A stretch of DNA of 64,000 nt, from NCBI RefSeq assembly GCF_030209475.1, contig NZ_JARVRW010000003.1:434001-498000 (forward strand), read 5' to 3'. Below are positions 25,837 through 33,260 of the stretch, piece by piece. This DNA is from Microbacterium sp. lyk4-40-TSB-66. GTDB lineage: Bacteria; Actinomycetota; Actinomycetes; Actinomycetales; Microbacteriaceae. Each line of letters begins with the position of its first letter. The stretch's first letter is position 1. The notes under the pieces were generated by a model, which ran no database searches, was not told where the DNA came from, and saw nothing but the letters and a program-made list of their open reading frames with translations. The translations under genes and the position numbers were made by a program.

Positions 25837-26238
25837 ATGCCTCTCGTTCGCATCGACCACAGCACTGCCCGCACGAACTCGACGGAGATCGCCCAGGCCG
25901 TCCACAAGGCCATCGTCGACGTGTACGCGATCCCCGATCGCGACCGGTTCCAGGTGATCACCTCCCGCGATGCGAACAGCATCATCGCGGAAGACGCCGG
26001 CTTGGGCTTCGATCGCATCGATCCCGTCATCATTCAGATCTTCACCCAGCGCGGGCGGACCGACGACGCCAAGCAGAAGCTGTACGCCCGCATCGCCGCG
26101 GAGCTCGAGGAAGTGGGCGTCGCCGGTGTCGACGTCTTCATCGGGTACGTCGAGAACGGACCGCAGGACTGGTCATTCGGTTTCGGGCGCGCTCAATACA
26201 TGACGGGCGAGCTGGCGGTCCCCGCGGGCCGCGGTTGA
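25837..26238 (+). CDS. Tautomerase-superfamily protein (4-oxalocrotonate tautomerase type)
   Basis: This 133-residue protein begins Met-Pro, and after Met removal Pro1 would be the catalytic base of the tautomerase superfamily. The sequence MPLVRIDHSTARTNSTEIAQ, the double-length size and the GYVENGPQDWSFG segment fit the longer tautomerases that also include malonate semialdehyde decarboxylase-like members. ATG 25837 was chosen because AAGGAG precedes it by four bases and only this start exposes Pro1. It shares a divergent promoter region and operator type with the inositol transporter. It could handle an enol/keto intermediate, or malonate semialdehyde, of the inositol pathway. That role is inference. 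Confidence 0.82.
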   Translation: MPLVRIDHSTARTNSTEIAQAVHKAIVDVYAIPDRDRFQVITSRDANSIIAEDAGLGFDRIDPVIIQIFTQRGRTDDAKQKLYARIAAELEEVGVAGVDVFIGYVENGPQDWSFGFGRAQYMTGELAVPAGRG

Positions 26239-26402
26239 CGGCGACCGGACGACGGGCGATGCACTCCGCTCCCGCCCGTGACGGAGACTAACGACGGCGT
26301 GCGGGTGGTGCCGAGGATCGATGGGGCGGGGACCTCTACCGGGCGGACGACCGTCGCCAACCGCCCCTCACCCGCCGCGCCTGATTCCTCTCGACCACGG
26401 CG

Positions 26403-27437
26403 TCAGCCGATGCGGCGGATCTGCGCCTCGGCCGACGGGGCGGCCGTGCTCTCGCGCACGACCAGTTGCGGCCGCTCCGACGAGAAGCGGCGGCCCGTCT
26501 CACCGGCGATCTCGTTCAGGAGCAGCTGGAGTCCCCGTCGGCCGAGGCCGGCGAAGTCCTGATCGACCGTCGTCAGGGGCGGGCTCCACAGCGCTGCGAG
26601 GGGATGATCGTCGAAGCCGGCGACCGAGATGTCGTCGGGAACCCGGCGGCCCGCCGCGACGATGCCGCGGATGACCCCCATGGCGATCTCGTCGTTGCCG
26701 CAGAAGACCGCGGTGACCGTGGGGTCTTCGGCGAGGCGGCGGCCGATCTCGATACCCGAGCGCGGATCCCACGTCGCGTCGCTGAGCGGGGGGACCACCG
26801 CCGCGCGCCGCTTCAGCGCTCGCCGCCAGCCGGTGGTGCGACCGTCCTCGCGGCGGGAAGGGGGCACGCGCACGTGGTGCACGGTCGCGTGGCCGAGGTC
26901 GAGCAGATGGTCGGTGAGCTCTTCGGCGGCGCGGGCTTCGTCGAGGACAGCCTGCCGCAGCCCCGGCTCGCGCACGCCCGAGAGGGCCACCAGCGGCAGA
27001 GACGTCGGGATGCGATGCAGCGCCGCCACCCCCGGAGGGTCGAACTTCAACACGCAGACGCCGGCGAGGGGTTGGGCGAGGGTCGCGGCGATGGCGCGGT
27101 CGATCTCCGCCTCGTCGGTGCTCTCGACGACGGTGATCATGACCGTGTAGTCCTCGGCGCGAGCCGCTTCCTCGATGCCCCGGATGGTCTCGGCGTAGCC
27201 GTACTGCGACGTGTCGCCGGCGATGACGGCGATGACCTGGGCCTTCCGCGAGGCGAGGACCCGCGCAGCGGCGCTCGGGCGGAAATCGAGCGCCGCGATG
27301 GCCGCCTCGACCGCTTCGCGTTTGCCCGTGCTGACCTTCGCCGCGCCCGTGAGCACCCGCGAGACCGTCGGCACCGAGACCCCCGCCCGCGCAGCCACGT
27401 CGGCGATGGTCGCCGGTTTGGTGCGGGGGGTGTCCAT
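26403..27437 (-). CDS. LacI-family transcriptional regulator
   Basis: This 344-residue regulator has a helix-turn-helix at about residues 8-55 (ATIADVAARAGVSVPTVSRV) and a sugar-sensor domain (about 65-335) with VAGFDDHPLAAL and TTVDQDFAGLGRRGLQLLL. ATG 27437 gives the standard N-terminus. Its former target was probably the divergent MFS gene, now reduced to its C-terminal half starting about 10 bases away. That leaves almost no space for a normal divergent promoter region. No operator was identified. It may still be expressed and control genes elsewhere. Confidence 0.9.
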   Translation of the reverse strand: MDTPRTKPATIADVAARAGVSVPTVSRVLTGAAKVSTGKREAVEAAIAALDFRPSAAARVLASRKAQVIAVIAGDTSQYGYAETIRGIEEAARAEDYTVMITVVESTDEAEIDRAIAATLAQPLAGVCVLKFDPPGVAALHRIPTSLPLVALSGVREPGLRQAVLDEARAAEELTDHLLDLGHATVHHVRVPPSRREDGRTTGWRRALKRRAAVVPPLSDATWDPRSGIEIGRRLAEDPTVTAVFCGNDEIAMGVIRGIVAAGRRVPDDISVAGFDDHPLAALWSPPLTTVDQDFAGLGRRGLQLLLNEIAGETGRRFSSERPQLVVRESTAAPSAEAQIRRIG

Positions 27438-27449
27438 CGTGCTCCGTCC

Positions 27450-28127
27450 GTGCTCGCCACCGTCGCCGCGATCGCCACCGCGTGGCGGGTGCCCGCGCTC
27501 CCCGTGCTTCCGAAGCAGCGCGTCACCGTGATCGAGTTGTTCCGTCAGTCGACCGCGGCAGCGTTCCTCGGGCCGGTCATCCTTCTCGCCGTCGCCACCT
27601 CCGCCCTCGGGATCGCCGTCGGATTCTTCCCGCTCATCGCCGCGCAGCTCGGGGTGAACCCCATCGTGGGAATGGGGATCGTCAGCGTCACGGCGGTGGT
27701 CTCGGCCGTCATCCAGCCGCGCATCGGGCGGATGCACGACGTCGCCGCCCACCGAACCGGCGCACTCATGGTGGCGGGAGCCGCCACCCTCGTGCTCGCG
27801 CTCGTCCTCCCGGCTCTCGTGCCCGCGTTCGCGGTCCTGATCGCGGCGGCGGCCCTGGTCGGTGTCGGCGTGGGTGTCATCACGCCCCTGGGCTTCGCCC
27901 GTCTGGCCGCCACCACTCCGCCCGACCGCATGGGACGCACGATGGGCAGCGCCGAACTCGGCCGTGAGATCGGCGATGCCGGTGGCCCGATCCTGGTGGG
28001 CGCCGTCGCCGCCGCGGCGAGTCTCCCGCTCGCCCTCGTCGTCGCCGCCGTCGCGACCGCCGCTTCGGCGGCACTGGGGTCGACGCTGACCCGTCGAAAG
28101 GCGCCCGCGCCGCAACGCGACGACTGA
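27450..28127 (+). pseudogene. MFS transporter remnant, C-terminal half only
   Basis: The open frame from GTG 27450 encodes about 225 residues. It begins in what looks like the end of helix 6 (VLATVAAIATAWRVPALPV), then helices 7-12 of a drug- or sugar-type major facilitator, with QPRIGRMHD between helices 8 and 9 and a normal end. The N-terminal half, including the signature loop 2-3, is missing. The break lies within about 13 bases of the LacI start, so a deletion probably removed the promoter and first half. No good ribosome site was seen. A six-helix product cannot be excluded. Confidence 0.75.
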
Positions 28128-28166
28128 TCGACGCGATCGCCGGCGATCACGCCTCGCGCACGCGCC

Positions 28167-28346
28167 TCACTCGAGGACGAAGGCGCGACCGTTGATGAAC
28201 AACGTGTCGGGCTCCGCGGCATCCATCTGGAAGACGGCGCTGCTTTCGACCTCGGCCTGCTCCCAGGCCATCAGTCCCACGGGGGCGACGGCGGATGTGA
28301 CGAGGAGGCCTCGGGCGAGGACGGAGAGAATCTGTCGACGGGTCAT
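28167..28346 (-). CDS. Small membrane-anchored or exported peptide, 59 residues, unknown function
   Basis: This short gene starts at ATG 28346, with AGAAGGA six bases before it. It encodes a basic N-terminus (MTRRQILSVLARG), one hydrophobic segment (about residues 8-27) and an acidic tail ending MDAAEPDTLFINGRAFVLE. The topology fits a single-pass protein or an uncleaved signal anchor. I recognise no family. A perfect-ended arabinose-type operator (28451-28464) lies about 105 bases upstream with no other gene between, so it probably belongs to the same regulon as the GH43 enzymes. A coding call rests on the ribosome site, hydrophobic profile and operator. Confidence 0.6.
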   Translation of the reverse strand: MTRRQILSVLARGLLVTSAVAPVGLMAWEQAEVESSAVFQMDAAEPDTLFINGRAFVLE

Positions 28347-28450
28347 CGGGAATCCTTCTCGAAGCCGTCGACGTCGACGGCCCCTTCGCGGGTTCGGGGG
28401 AACCCTGGTCGGTGGGTGAGCGTGAACTCGCATCTACGCTAACCCGGTCC

Positions 28451-28464
28451 TGTTCTCGGTAACA
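28451..28464 (-). promoter_or_regulatory. Arabinose-regulon operator before the 59-residue peptide gene
   Basis: TGTTCTCGGTAACA has perfect TGTT/AACA ends and the CG core of the regulon consensus TGTTNNCGNNNACA. It lies between the small gene's start and the GH43 terminator. Confidence 0.65.
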
Positions 28465-28487
28465 AGAGGTTTTCCTGGGAGAACGAC

Positions 28488-28519
28488 AAGTGGGCCCCGG
28501 CCGAAGCCGGGGCCCACTT
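28488..28519 (-). terminator. Terminator of the double-GH43 gene
   Basis: Fourteen paired bases (28488-28501 with 28506-28519; arm AAGTGGGCCCCGGC) close a CGAA tetraloop. The hairpin lies 28 bases beyond the 3' end of the minus-strand GH43 gene. Confidence 0.85.
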
Positions 28520-28546
28520 CCTCACCGACTCGTGAGGCTCATCGTG

Positions 28547-31500
28547 TCAGCCGCACGTGCGCGCGCCGTACGTGGTCTTCACCTCCGTCGCGGCACCTCC
28601 CGCGTCGGTGGCGGTGACCGTCACCGCGCCGGCCGCCAGCGACGGCTGACGCACCGTGAAGCTCTGCGTCGTCGTCTTGCCCGCGGCGAGGGAGGCCACC
28701 GTCTTCGACCCGTGATCCGAGGTCATCGAGAGCGACACCGGGGCATCGTCGCGGTTGGTGACGGAGACGGTCAGCACGACCTTGCCCGCCACGCACCGGC
28801 TGGTCGCCGCGGCCGTGACCTCGGGACCCGCCGCGGGAACGGTCTGCGGCTTCACGCTCTCGAGCGTGGGGGTGACCTTCTGCATGAGACCGTCGGCGCC
28901 GAAGGTCACCTTGTCGATGGTGGTCTCGCGGTTGTTGCCGTTCCCGCCCGGGATCGCGAAGCGGTGGTAGGCGATGTACCAGTCGTCGGTTCCGGGCACG
29001 TTGATGATCGAGCTGTGACCGGGCCCCTTGATGCCGAGGGACAGATCCTTCTCGAGGATCACGCCGCGGTAGGTCCAGGGCCCGTTCATGCTCGTCGCGG
29101 TCGCGTATCCGACGCGGTAGTTCTCCGATCCGGTGTCGTCGATCGCGTAGGTCAGGTGGTACAGACCGTTGCGGTAGTTGAAGAAGACGCCCTCACGGAA
29201 GTCGGTCAGCCCGTTGATCCGCTGGTACGTGCCCGGCTTGATCGACTTCATGTCATCGGCCAGCTCCGCCAGCACGGGGGAGCCGTTGCCCCAGCCGAGG
29301 TACCACTTGCCCGTCACCGGGTCGTGGAAGGCGGCGGGGTCGATGGCCTGGCCCGAGGTGACGGCCTCGTTGTTGAGGATCATCGCGTTCGGCTCGGCCG
29401 TGAAGGGCCCCTCGGGGCTGTCGGCCACGGCGACGCCGATCGTCTTGCGGTCGACGGCGGCGTTGTGTCCGCTGAAGTAGAAGTAGTACTTCCCGTCGCG
29501 CTCGATGATGGTGGGCGCCCACGCGTTGCCCGTGGCCCACGGCACGTTGCCGTTGGCTCCGTCGAGCGTGAGGAACGGCTTGTCCGACCGGGTCCAGTCG
29601 GTGAGGTTCTTCGACTTCCAGACGTAGAACTCCTTGCCGCCCCAGCCGGGGAAGCCGTCGGACGTGGCGTAGATGTAGTACGTGTCGCCGAACACCGCGA
29701 TGTTCGGGTCGGCGTACAGACCGGGCAGCACGGGGCTGTTGACCACGCGCGCCTCGATCTTCCACTCCGCCTTGGCACCCTTGGGTGTCGTGACCGTGTA
29801 CGTCACTGGCTTCGTGAGGTCGACGGTGGTGCCCGAGGCGGGCGACACCGTGGAGCCGGGGACCGTGGTGAAGGTGGGTGCGAGCTTGGACACGTCGGTG
29901 CCCTTGACCACCGGCAGGATCGCGGTGCGCGCCTTGCTGTCGATGATCGGCGCCATCTTCAGCTTCTCCGGCTGCGTGAGCGACACGTCGAGCAGCTGGT
30001 CCTCGACGCCCGCGTTCTGCAGGATCTCGGTGTTGGAAAGCGCCCGGTTGTACACCCGCACGTTGTCGAACCAGCCCTTGAAGGCGGGGTCGCCGCTGTA
30101 GAAGGACTTGCCGAGGTACCCCGCGAGGTTGGTCCCGAGCTCGCTCACCGAGGTGTTCAGCGCCAGGTTCTCCGACACCTTCACCCCGTCGATGTACATG
30201 CGCATGGTCTTGCCCTCGTAGACGAGGTCGTACTTGTGCCACTGGCCCTGGGAGATCTGACCCGACACCGCCGACTCGTTCTGCCACGACGCCTTCGTGA
30301 TGGCGTTGCGGGCCTCGCTGCCGCGCACCCGCAGGAACGAGTAGCGGTCCTGGTTCTGCCCGAACGCGAAGGTGAAGAAATTGCCGCTGGAGAGCTCCGA
30401 CTTGATGTCCAACGACACCGTCATCGTGTCGCGGCGATCGAAGAAGCCGGTGGGGAACGAGGCGAACCCGTTGGCCGCTCCCGTGAGACGCAGGGCGGAG
30501 CCCTTCTCGGCGTCCGTCGCGACGGATGCCGCGCCGGAGGCGGTGAGGTCGGCGTCGCCCACGGTGTCGGCGAGCGAGCCGTTCTCGAAGGTGTACTCCG
30601 CGATCGGACCCTGTTGAGGCTGCTCGGGCTCGGTCGGCTCGACCGGCGCGTCGCCGTACTTCGCGAGCAGGCGCGCCTCCTCCGCCTTCGACAGGCGCAG
30701 CACCGAACCGTGGCGGAACTTCTCGTCGAACGAGAACTGGTTCGCTCCCGATCCGGCGCTCAGCTGGGTGTACTTGTTGCTCGCGAGAGTGTCGGCGGTG
30801 TGGGCGTAGTAGTTGAACTCATCGCCCATGACCGACCAGCGACCATCGGGCAGCTGGTAGACGGTGAGGCCCTCCATGCGGCCGCGCAGACCCGCCGCGG
30901 CAGCTTGCCCCGGAGCGATCTTCTGCGTCCACGGACCGTCGAGCGACGGGGCGGTGTCGACGACCGTGTCCCAGTCGGAGGTCGAGAACCGGTAGTAGGT
31001 GTCGCCTTCCTTCGCGATGGTCGAGTCGATGATGTTGCGACCGCCCTGGCCGTCGCCCTTGGGGTTCAGCGTCGTCCAGATCTCGGGCTTGGTGAACGTC
31101 GTGAAGTCTCGGGTCTTGGTCAGGTACATGCGCAGCGCCCAGTCGGGCGTGTTGTTGTCGGTCTGGTCGCGAGCGGCCCAGTACACGTAGTACTCACCGG
31201 TCGCCTCGTTGTAGATCGCCTCGGGCGCCCACACGCAGCCGGCCTTGTCGAAGCCGGCGAAGACGATGCGCTGGTCGCTCCAGTTCACGAGGTCGGTGGA
31301 TTCCCACACGACGATGTTCTGGCTGGCGTTCAGCTGGTCCCAGCCCGAGCCACCCGCGCCGCCGCCTTCGGCGTGCAGGTCGGTGCCGATGATCCAGTAC
31401 TTGTCACCCTCGGGGGAGCGCACGAGGTGCGGGTCGCGCACGCCGAGGTCGCCGCCCAGGTTGGCGAGGATCGACTTGTTGTCGTTCAGCTTCTCCCAGT

Positions 31501-32887
31501 GCAGACCGTCGGTGCTGTGCCCCATGAAGATCTTCTCGTAGCCGCCCTCGGTGGCGAAGTGGGTCCACAGGTAGCCGGCCGTGTAGTCCTTGTCGAGACC
31601 CGCCGGAGCGGCCTTGACGGTGACCTCGATCTGTCGGGTGACGGAGGTTCCGGATGCCGCGGCGGTCAGCGTCACCTTCGTGTCGGTCGCACCGCGCGTG
31701 ACGACACCGGCGGCCTTGCCGCCGGCCGGGGCCGTCGAGACCACACCCGACGGCGAGGCAGACCACGTGATGGCCGTGCCGTTGACCGACCCGGTGGCGG
31801 GGAGGGTGATGTTGCCGCGTACGTCGGTGGCGTTCGGGATGCTGATCTTGTCGAGATCGGCCTTCGCGAGCTCGGCGCCACCCGGCATCGCGGCCACGGT
31901 GACGGCGAACGTGCGGGTCTCGGTGGCCGAGCCGCGTGTGAGGGTCGCCGTCAGCGTCGCGGTGGCGGGCTGCTGCCCGGCCGCCGGGCGCGTGACCTTG
32001 CCGGCCGCGCTCACCGCGGCGGTGTTGCTGGAGGCCCAGCTGATGGCGGCTCCGTTGACGCCCGTCGCGGGAAGACGCAGGTCGGCGGTCACGGCGCTGA
32101 GGTCGCCGAGCGAGAGGGCCGCGGCGTCGCGCTGCAGGCGGGTGGTGTCAGTGGGTACGAGGGCGGCGACATCGGATGCCGACAGGGCGGCGTTGTAGAC
32201 CCGGAAGTCGCGCACGCTGCCGGCGAGGCGGCGGTCGGCGTTGTAGACCGAGCGGCCGATGTAGTTCGCGGCGGTGGATCCGCCGCCGATGGCGCTCGGC
32301 TTCGTGGTGACGCCGGTGGCCTGACCGACCTGGGCGCCGTCGAGGTAGAGGCGAGCCGTGTCTGTGGCGTCGTCGAGCGTGTAGGTGAGGGTCTTCCACA
32401 CGTCGCGCTGCAGGTTGGCGTTGCTGTTCACCGTCTGCTCGGTGCTCCAGTTGCCGGTGGCGATCGACGACTTGAACGTGTTGCCGGTCGCGTACAGGTA
32501 TCCGTTGCCGACTCCGGCGGCGTCGGTGTTGCCGAGTCCGTAGATGAAGTACGGCGTGCCCTGGTCTGCGCGCACCAGGACGTCGGTGCTGATGGTGATC
32601 GAGTCGAGGCCCGCCAGCAGGTTGTCGGGGAGGTCGACGTAGTCGTCGGTGCCGTCCAAGCGCACGCCCTCGCCGCCCGTCAGGGCCGCGCCGCCGACGT
32701 AGGTGGCGTTGCGACCCTTGCCGGACGCGTCGACGGCCGTGGTGCCGCTCGCGTCGGTGAGGGGGTAGTGGGCGACGAGTCGGTCGTCGGCGGCGGCAGC
32801 GGGCTGCGCGGCGACGAGGGCGCCGGTCAGCGCCAGGGCCAGTGTCGCGACGCTCGCGAGCGCGCGGCGGGGCAGGGGGTGCTCCAT
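28547..32887 (-). CDS. Secreted protein with two GH43 catalytic domains, LamG and Ig-like modules
   Basis: This 1446-residue extracellular enzyme of the arabinanase/arabinofuranosidase type has a signal peptide at 1-33. In order follow LamG (34-250), two Ig-like domains (about 255-430), GH43 propeller A (about 440-790), a second LamG (about 810-1010), a short beta domain, GH43 propeller B (about 1050-1350) and the two-Cys C-terminal module (1364-1446). Both propellers look active. A has Asp485 in GVRDP, a middle Asp in NIIDST and Glu672 in RMEG. B has Asp1060 in YADPN, a middle Asp in AIDPAAF and Glu1232 in FREG. An arabinose-type operator lies 53 bases upstream. Exact bond specificity cannot be read. 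Confidence 0.9.
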   Translation of the reverse strand: MEHPLPRRALASVATLALALTGALVAAQPAAAADDRLVAHYPLTDASGTTAVDASGKGRNATYVGGAALTGGEGVRLDGTDDYVDLPDNLLAGLDSITISTDVLVRADQGTPYFIYGLGNTDAAGVGNGYLYATGNTFKSSIATGNWSTEQTVNSNANLQRDVWKTLTYTLDDATDTARLYLDGAQVGQATGVTTKPSAIGGGSTAANYIGRSVYNADRRLAGSVRDFRVYNAALSASDVAALVPTDTTRLQRDAAALSLGDLSAVTADLRLPATGVNGAAISWASSNTAAVSAAGKVTRPAAGQQPATATLTATLTRGSATETRTFAVTVAAMPGGAELAKADLDKISIPNATDVRGNITLPATGSVNGTAITWSASPSGVVSTAPAGGKAAGVVTRGATDTKVTLTAAASGTSVTRQIEVTVKAAPAGLDKDYTAGYLWTHFATEGGYEKIFMGHSTDGLHWEKLNDNKSILANLGGDLGVRDPHLVRSPEGDKYWIIGTDLHAEGGGAGGSGWDQLNASQNIVVWESTDLVNWSDQRIVFAGFDKAGCVWAPEAIYNEATGEYYVYWAARDQTDNNTPDWALRMYLTKTRDFTTFTKPEIWTTLNPKGDGQGGRNIIDSTIAKEGDTYYRFSTSDWDTVVDTAPSLDGPWTQKIAPGQAAAAGLRGRMEGLTVYQLPDGRWSVMGDEFNYYAHTADTLASNKYTQLSAGSGANQFSFDEKFRHGSVLRLSKAEEARLLAKYGDAPVEPTEPEQPQQGPIAEYTFENGSLADTVGDADLTASGAASVATDAEKGSALRLTGAANGFASFPTGFFDRRDTMTVSLDIKSELSSGNFFTFAFGQNQDRYSFLRVRGSEARNAITKASWQNESAVSGQISQGQWHKYDLVYEGKTMRMYIDGVKVSENLALNTSVSELGTNLAGYLGKSFYSGDPAFKGWFDNVRVYNRALSNTEILQNAGVEDQLLDVSLTQPEKLKMAPIIDSKARTAILPVVKGTDVSKLAPTFTTVPGSTVSPASGTTVDLTKPVTYTVTTPKGAKAEWKIEARVVNSPVLPGLYADPNIAVFGDTYYIYATSDGFPGWGGKEFYVWKSKNLTDWTRSDKPFLTLDGANGNVPWATGNAWAPTIIERDGKYYFYFSGHNAAVDRKTIGVAVADSPEGPFTAEPNAMILNNEAVTSGQAIDPAAFHDPVTGKWYLGWGNGSPVLAELADDMKSIKPGTYQRINGLTDFREGVFFNYRNGLYHLTYAIDDTGSENYRVGYATATSMNGPWTYRGVILEKDLSLGIKGPGHSSIINVPGTDDWYIAYHRFAIPGGNGNNRETTIDKVTFGADGLMQKVTPTLESVKPQTVPAAGPEVTAAATSRCVAGKVVLTVSVTNRDDAPVSLSMTSDHGSKTVASLAAGKTTTQSFTVRQPSLAAGAVTVTATDAGGAATEVKTTYGARTCG

Positions 32888-32939
32888 TGCGATCCTTTCG
32901 GGCGGCCCTCGTTGGCCGTCGTCATGCGGGGATGCTGAA

Positions 32940-32953
32940 TGTTATCGCTCACA
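32940..32953 (-). promoter_or_regulatory. Arabinose-regulon operator (minus-strand GH43 gene)
   Basis: TGTTATCGCTCACA fits TGTTNNCGNNNACA and is identical to the site at 59504. It is 53 bases upstream of the start at 32887. Confidence 0.65.
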
Positions 32954-33074
32954 GGCGGCTGAAACAAGACCTCGCAGCCTCACCGCCCGCGCGGGCGGTG
33001 ACGCAGCGGGTGCCCGTCGCAGTCGCACGGGAGCACGCGGATGTTGACGTCAACGAATGATTGCCCCGCGCGAC

Positions 33075-33088
33075 TGGTACCGCTAACG
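33075..33088 (+). promoter_or_regulatory. Arabinose-regulon operator (plus-strand GH43 gene), weaker match
   Basis: TGGTACCGCTAACG departs from the consensus at two positions but keeps the central CG and the right half CTAAC. It lies about 170 bases before the start at 33261. Confidence 0.5.
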
Positions 33089-33260
33089 TGTGCAGCACGA
33101 TCGGCATCCGCCGTCGCCTCACGGGAGCGCGCGAGCGCTTCCGAGGTCGTCCTTCCCGGGGGCGACCGACGCGCCGCCGCCTCGGCGCACCACCCCACCG
33201 CTTCGCCTCGGCCCCCACCGTCGAAGCCGCGCGCACAGCGCCGAGAGAAAGGTCTCGAAG

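Larger units (their letters stand above)
32888..33260. other. Divergent regulatory region of two GH43 genes
   Basis: These 373 bases hold no gene. They contain one operator for each direction (32940 and 33075) and an untranslated leader of about 170 bases before the plus-strand gene. Confidence 0.6.

Noticed and set aside
26466-27449. Upstream extension of the MFS remnant frame across the LacI gene
   Set aside because: The extension is antisense to the well-supported LacI gene and resembles no protein; only the part after about 27448 is transporter-like.
28490-32938. Very long open frame on the plus strand across the double-GH43 gene (about 1480 codons)
   Set aside because: It is the antisense of a clear GH43 gene; its translation is Arg/Val/Gly-rich without domains. 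High GC keeps opposite frames open.
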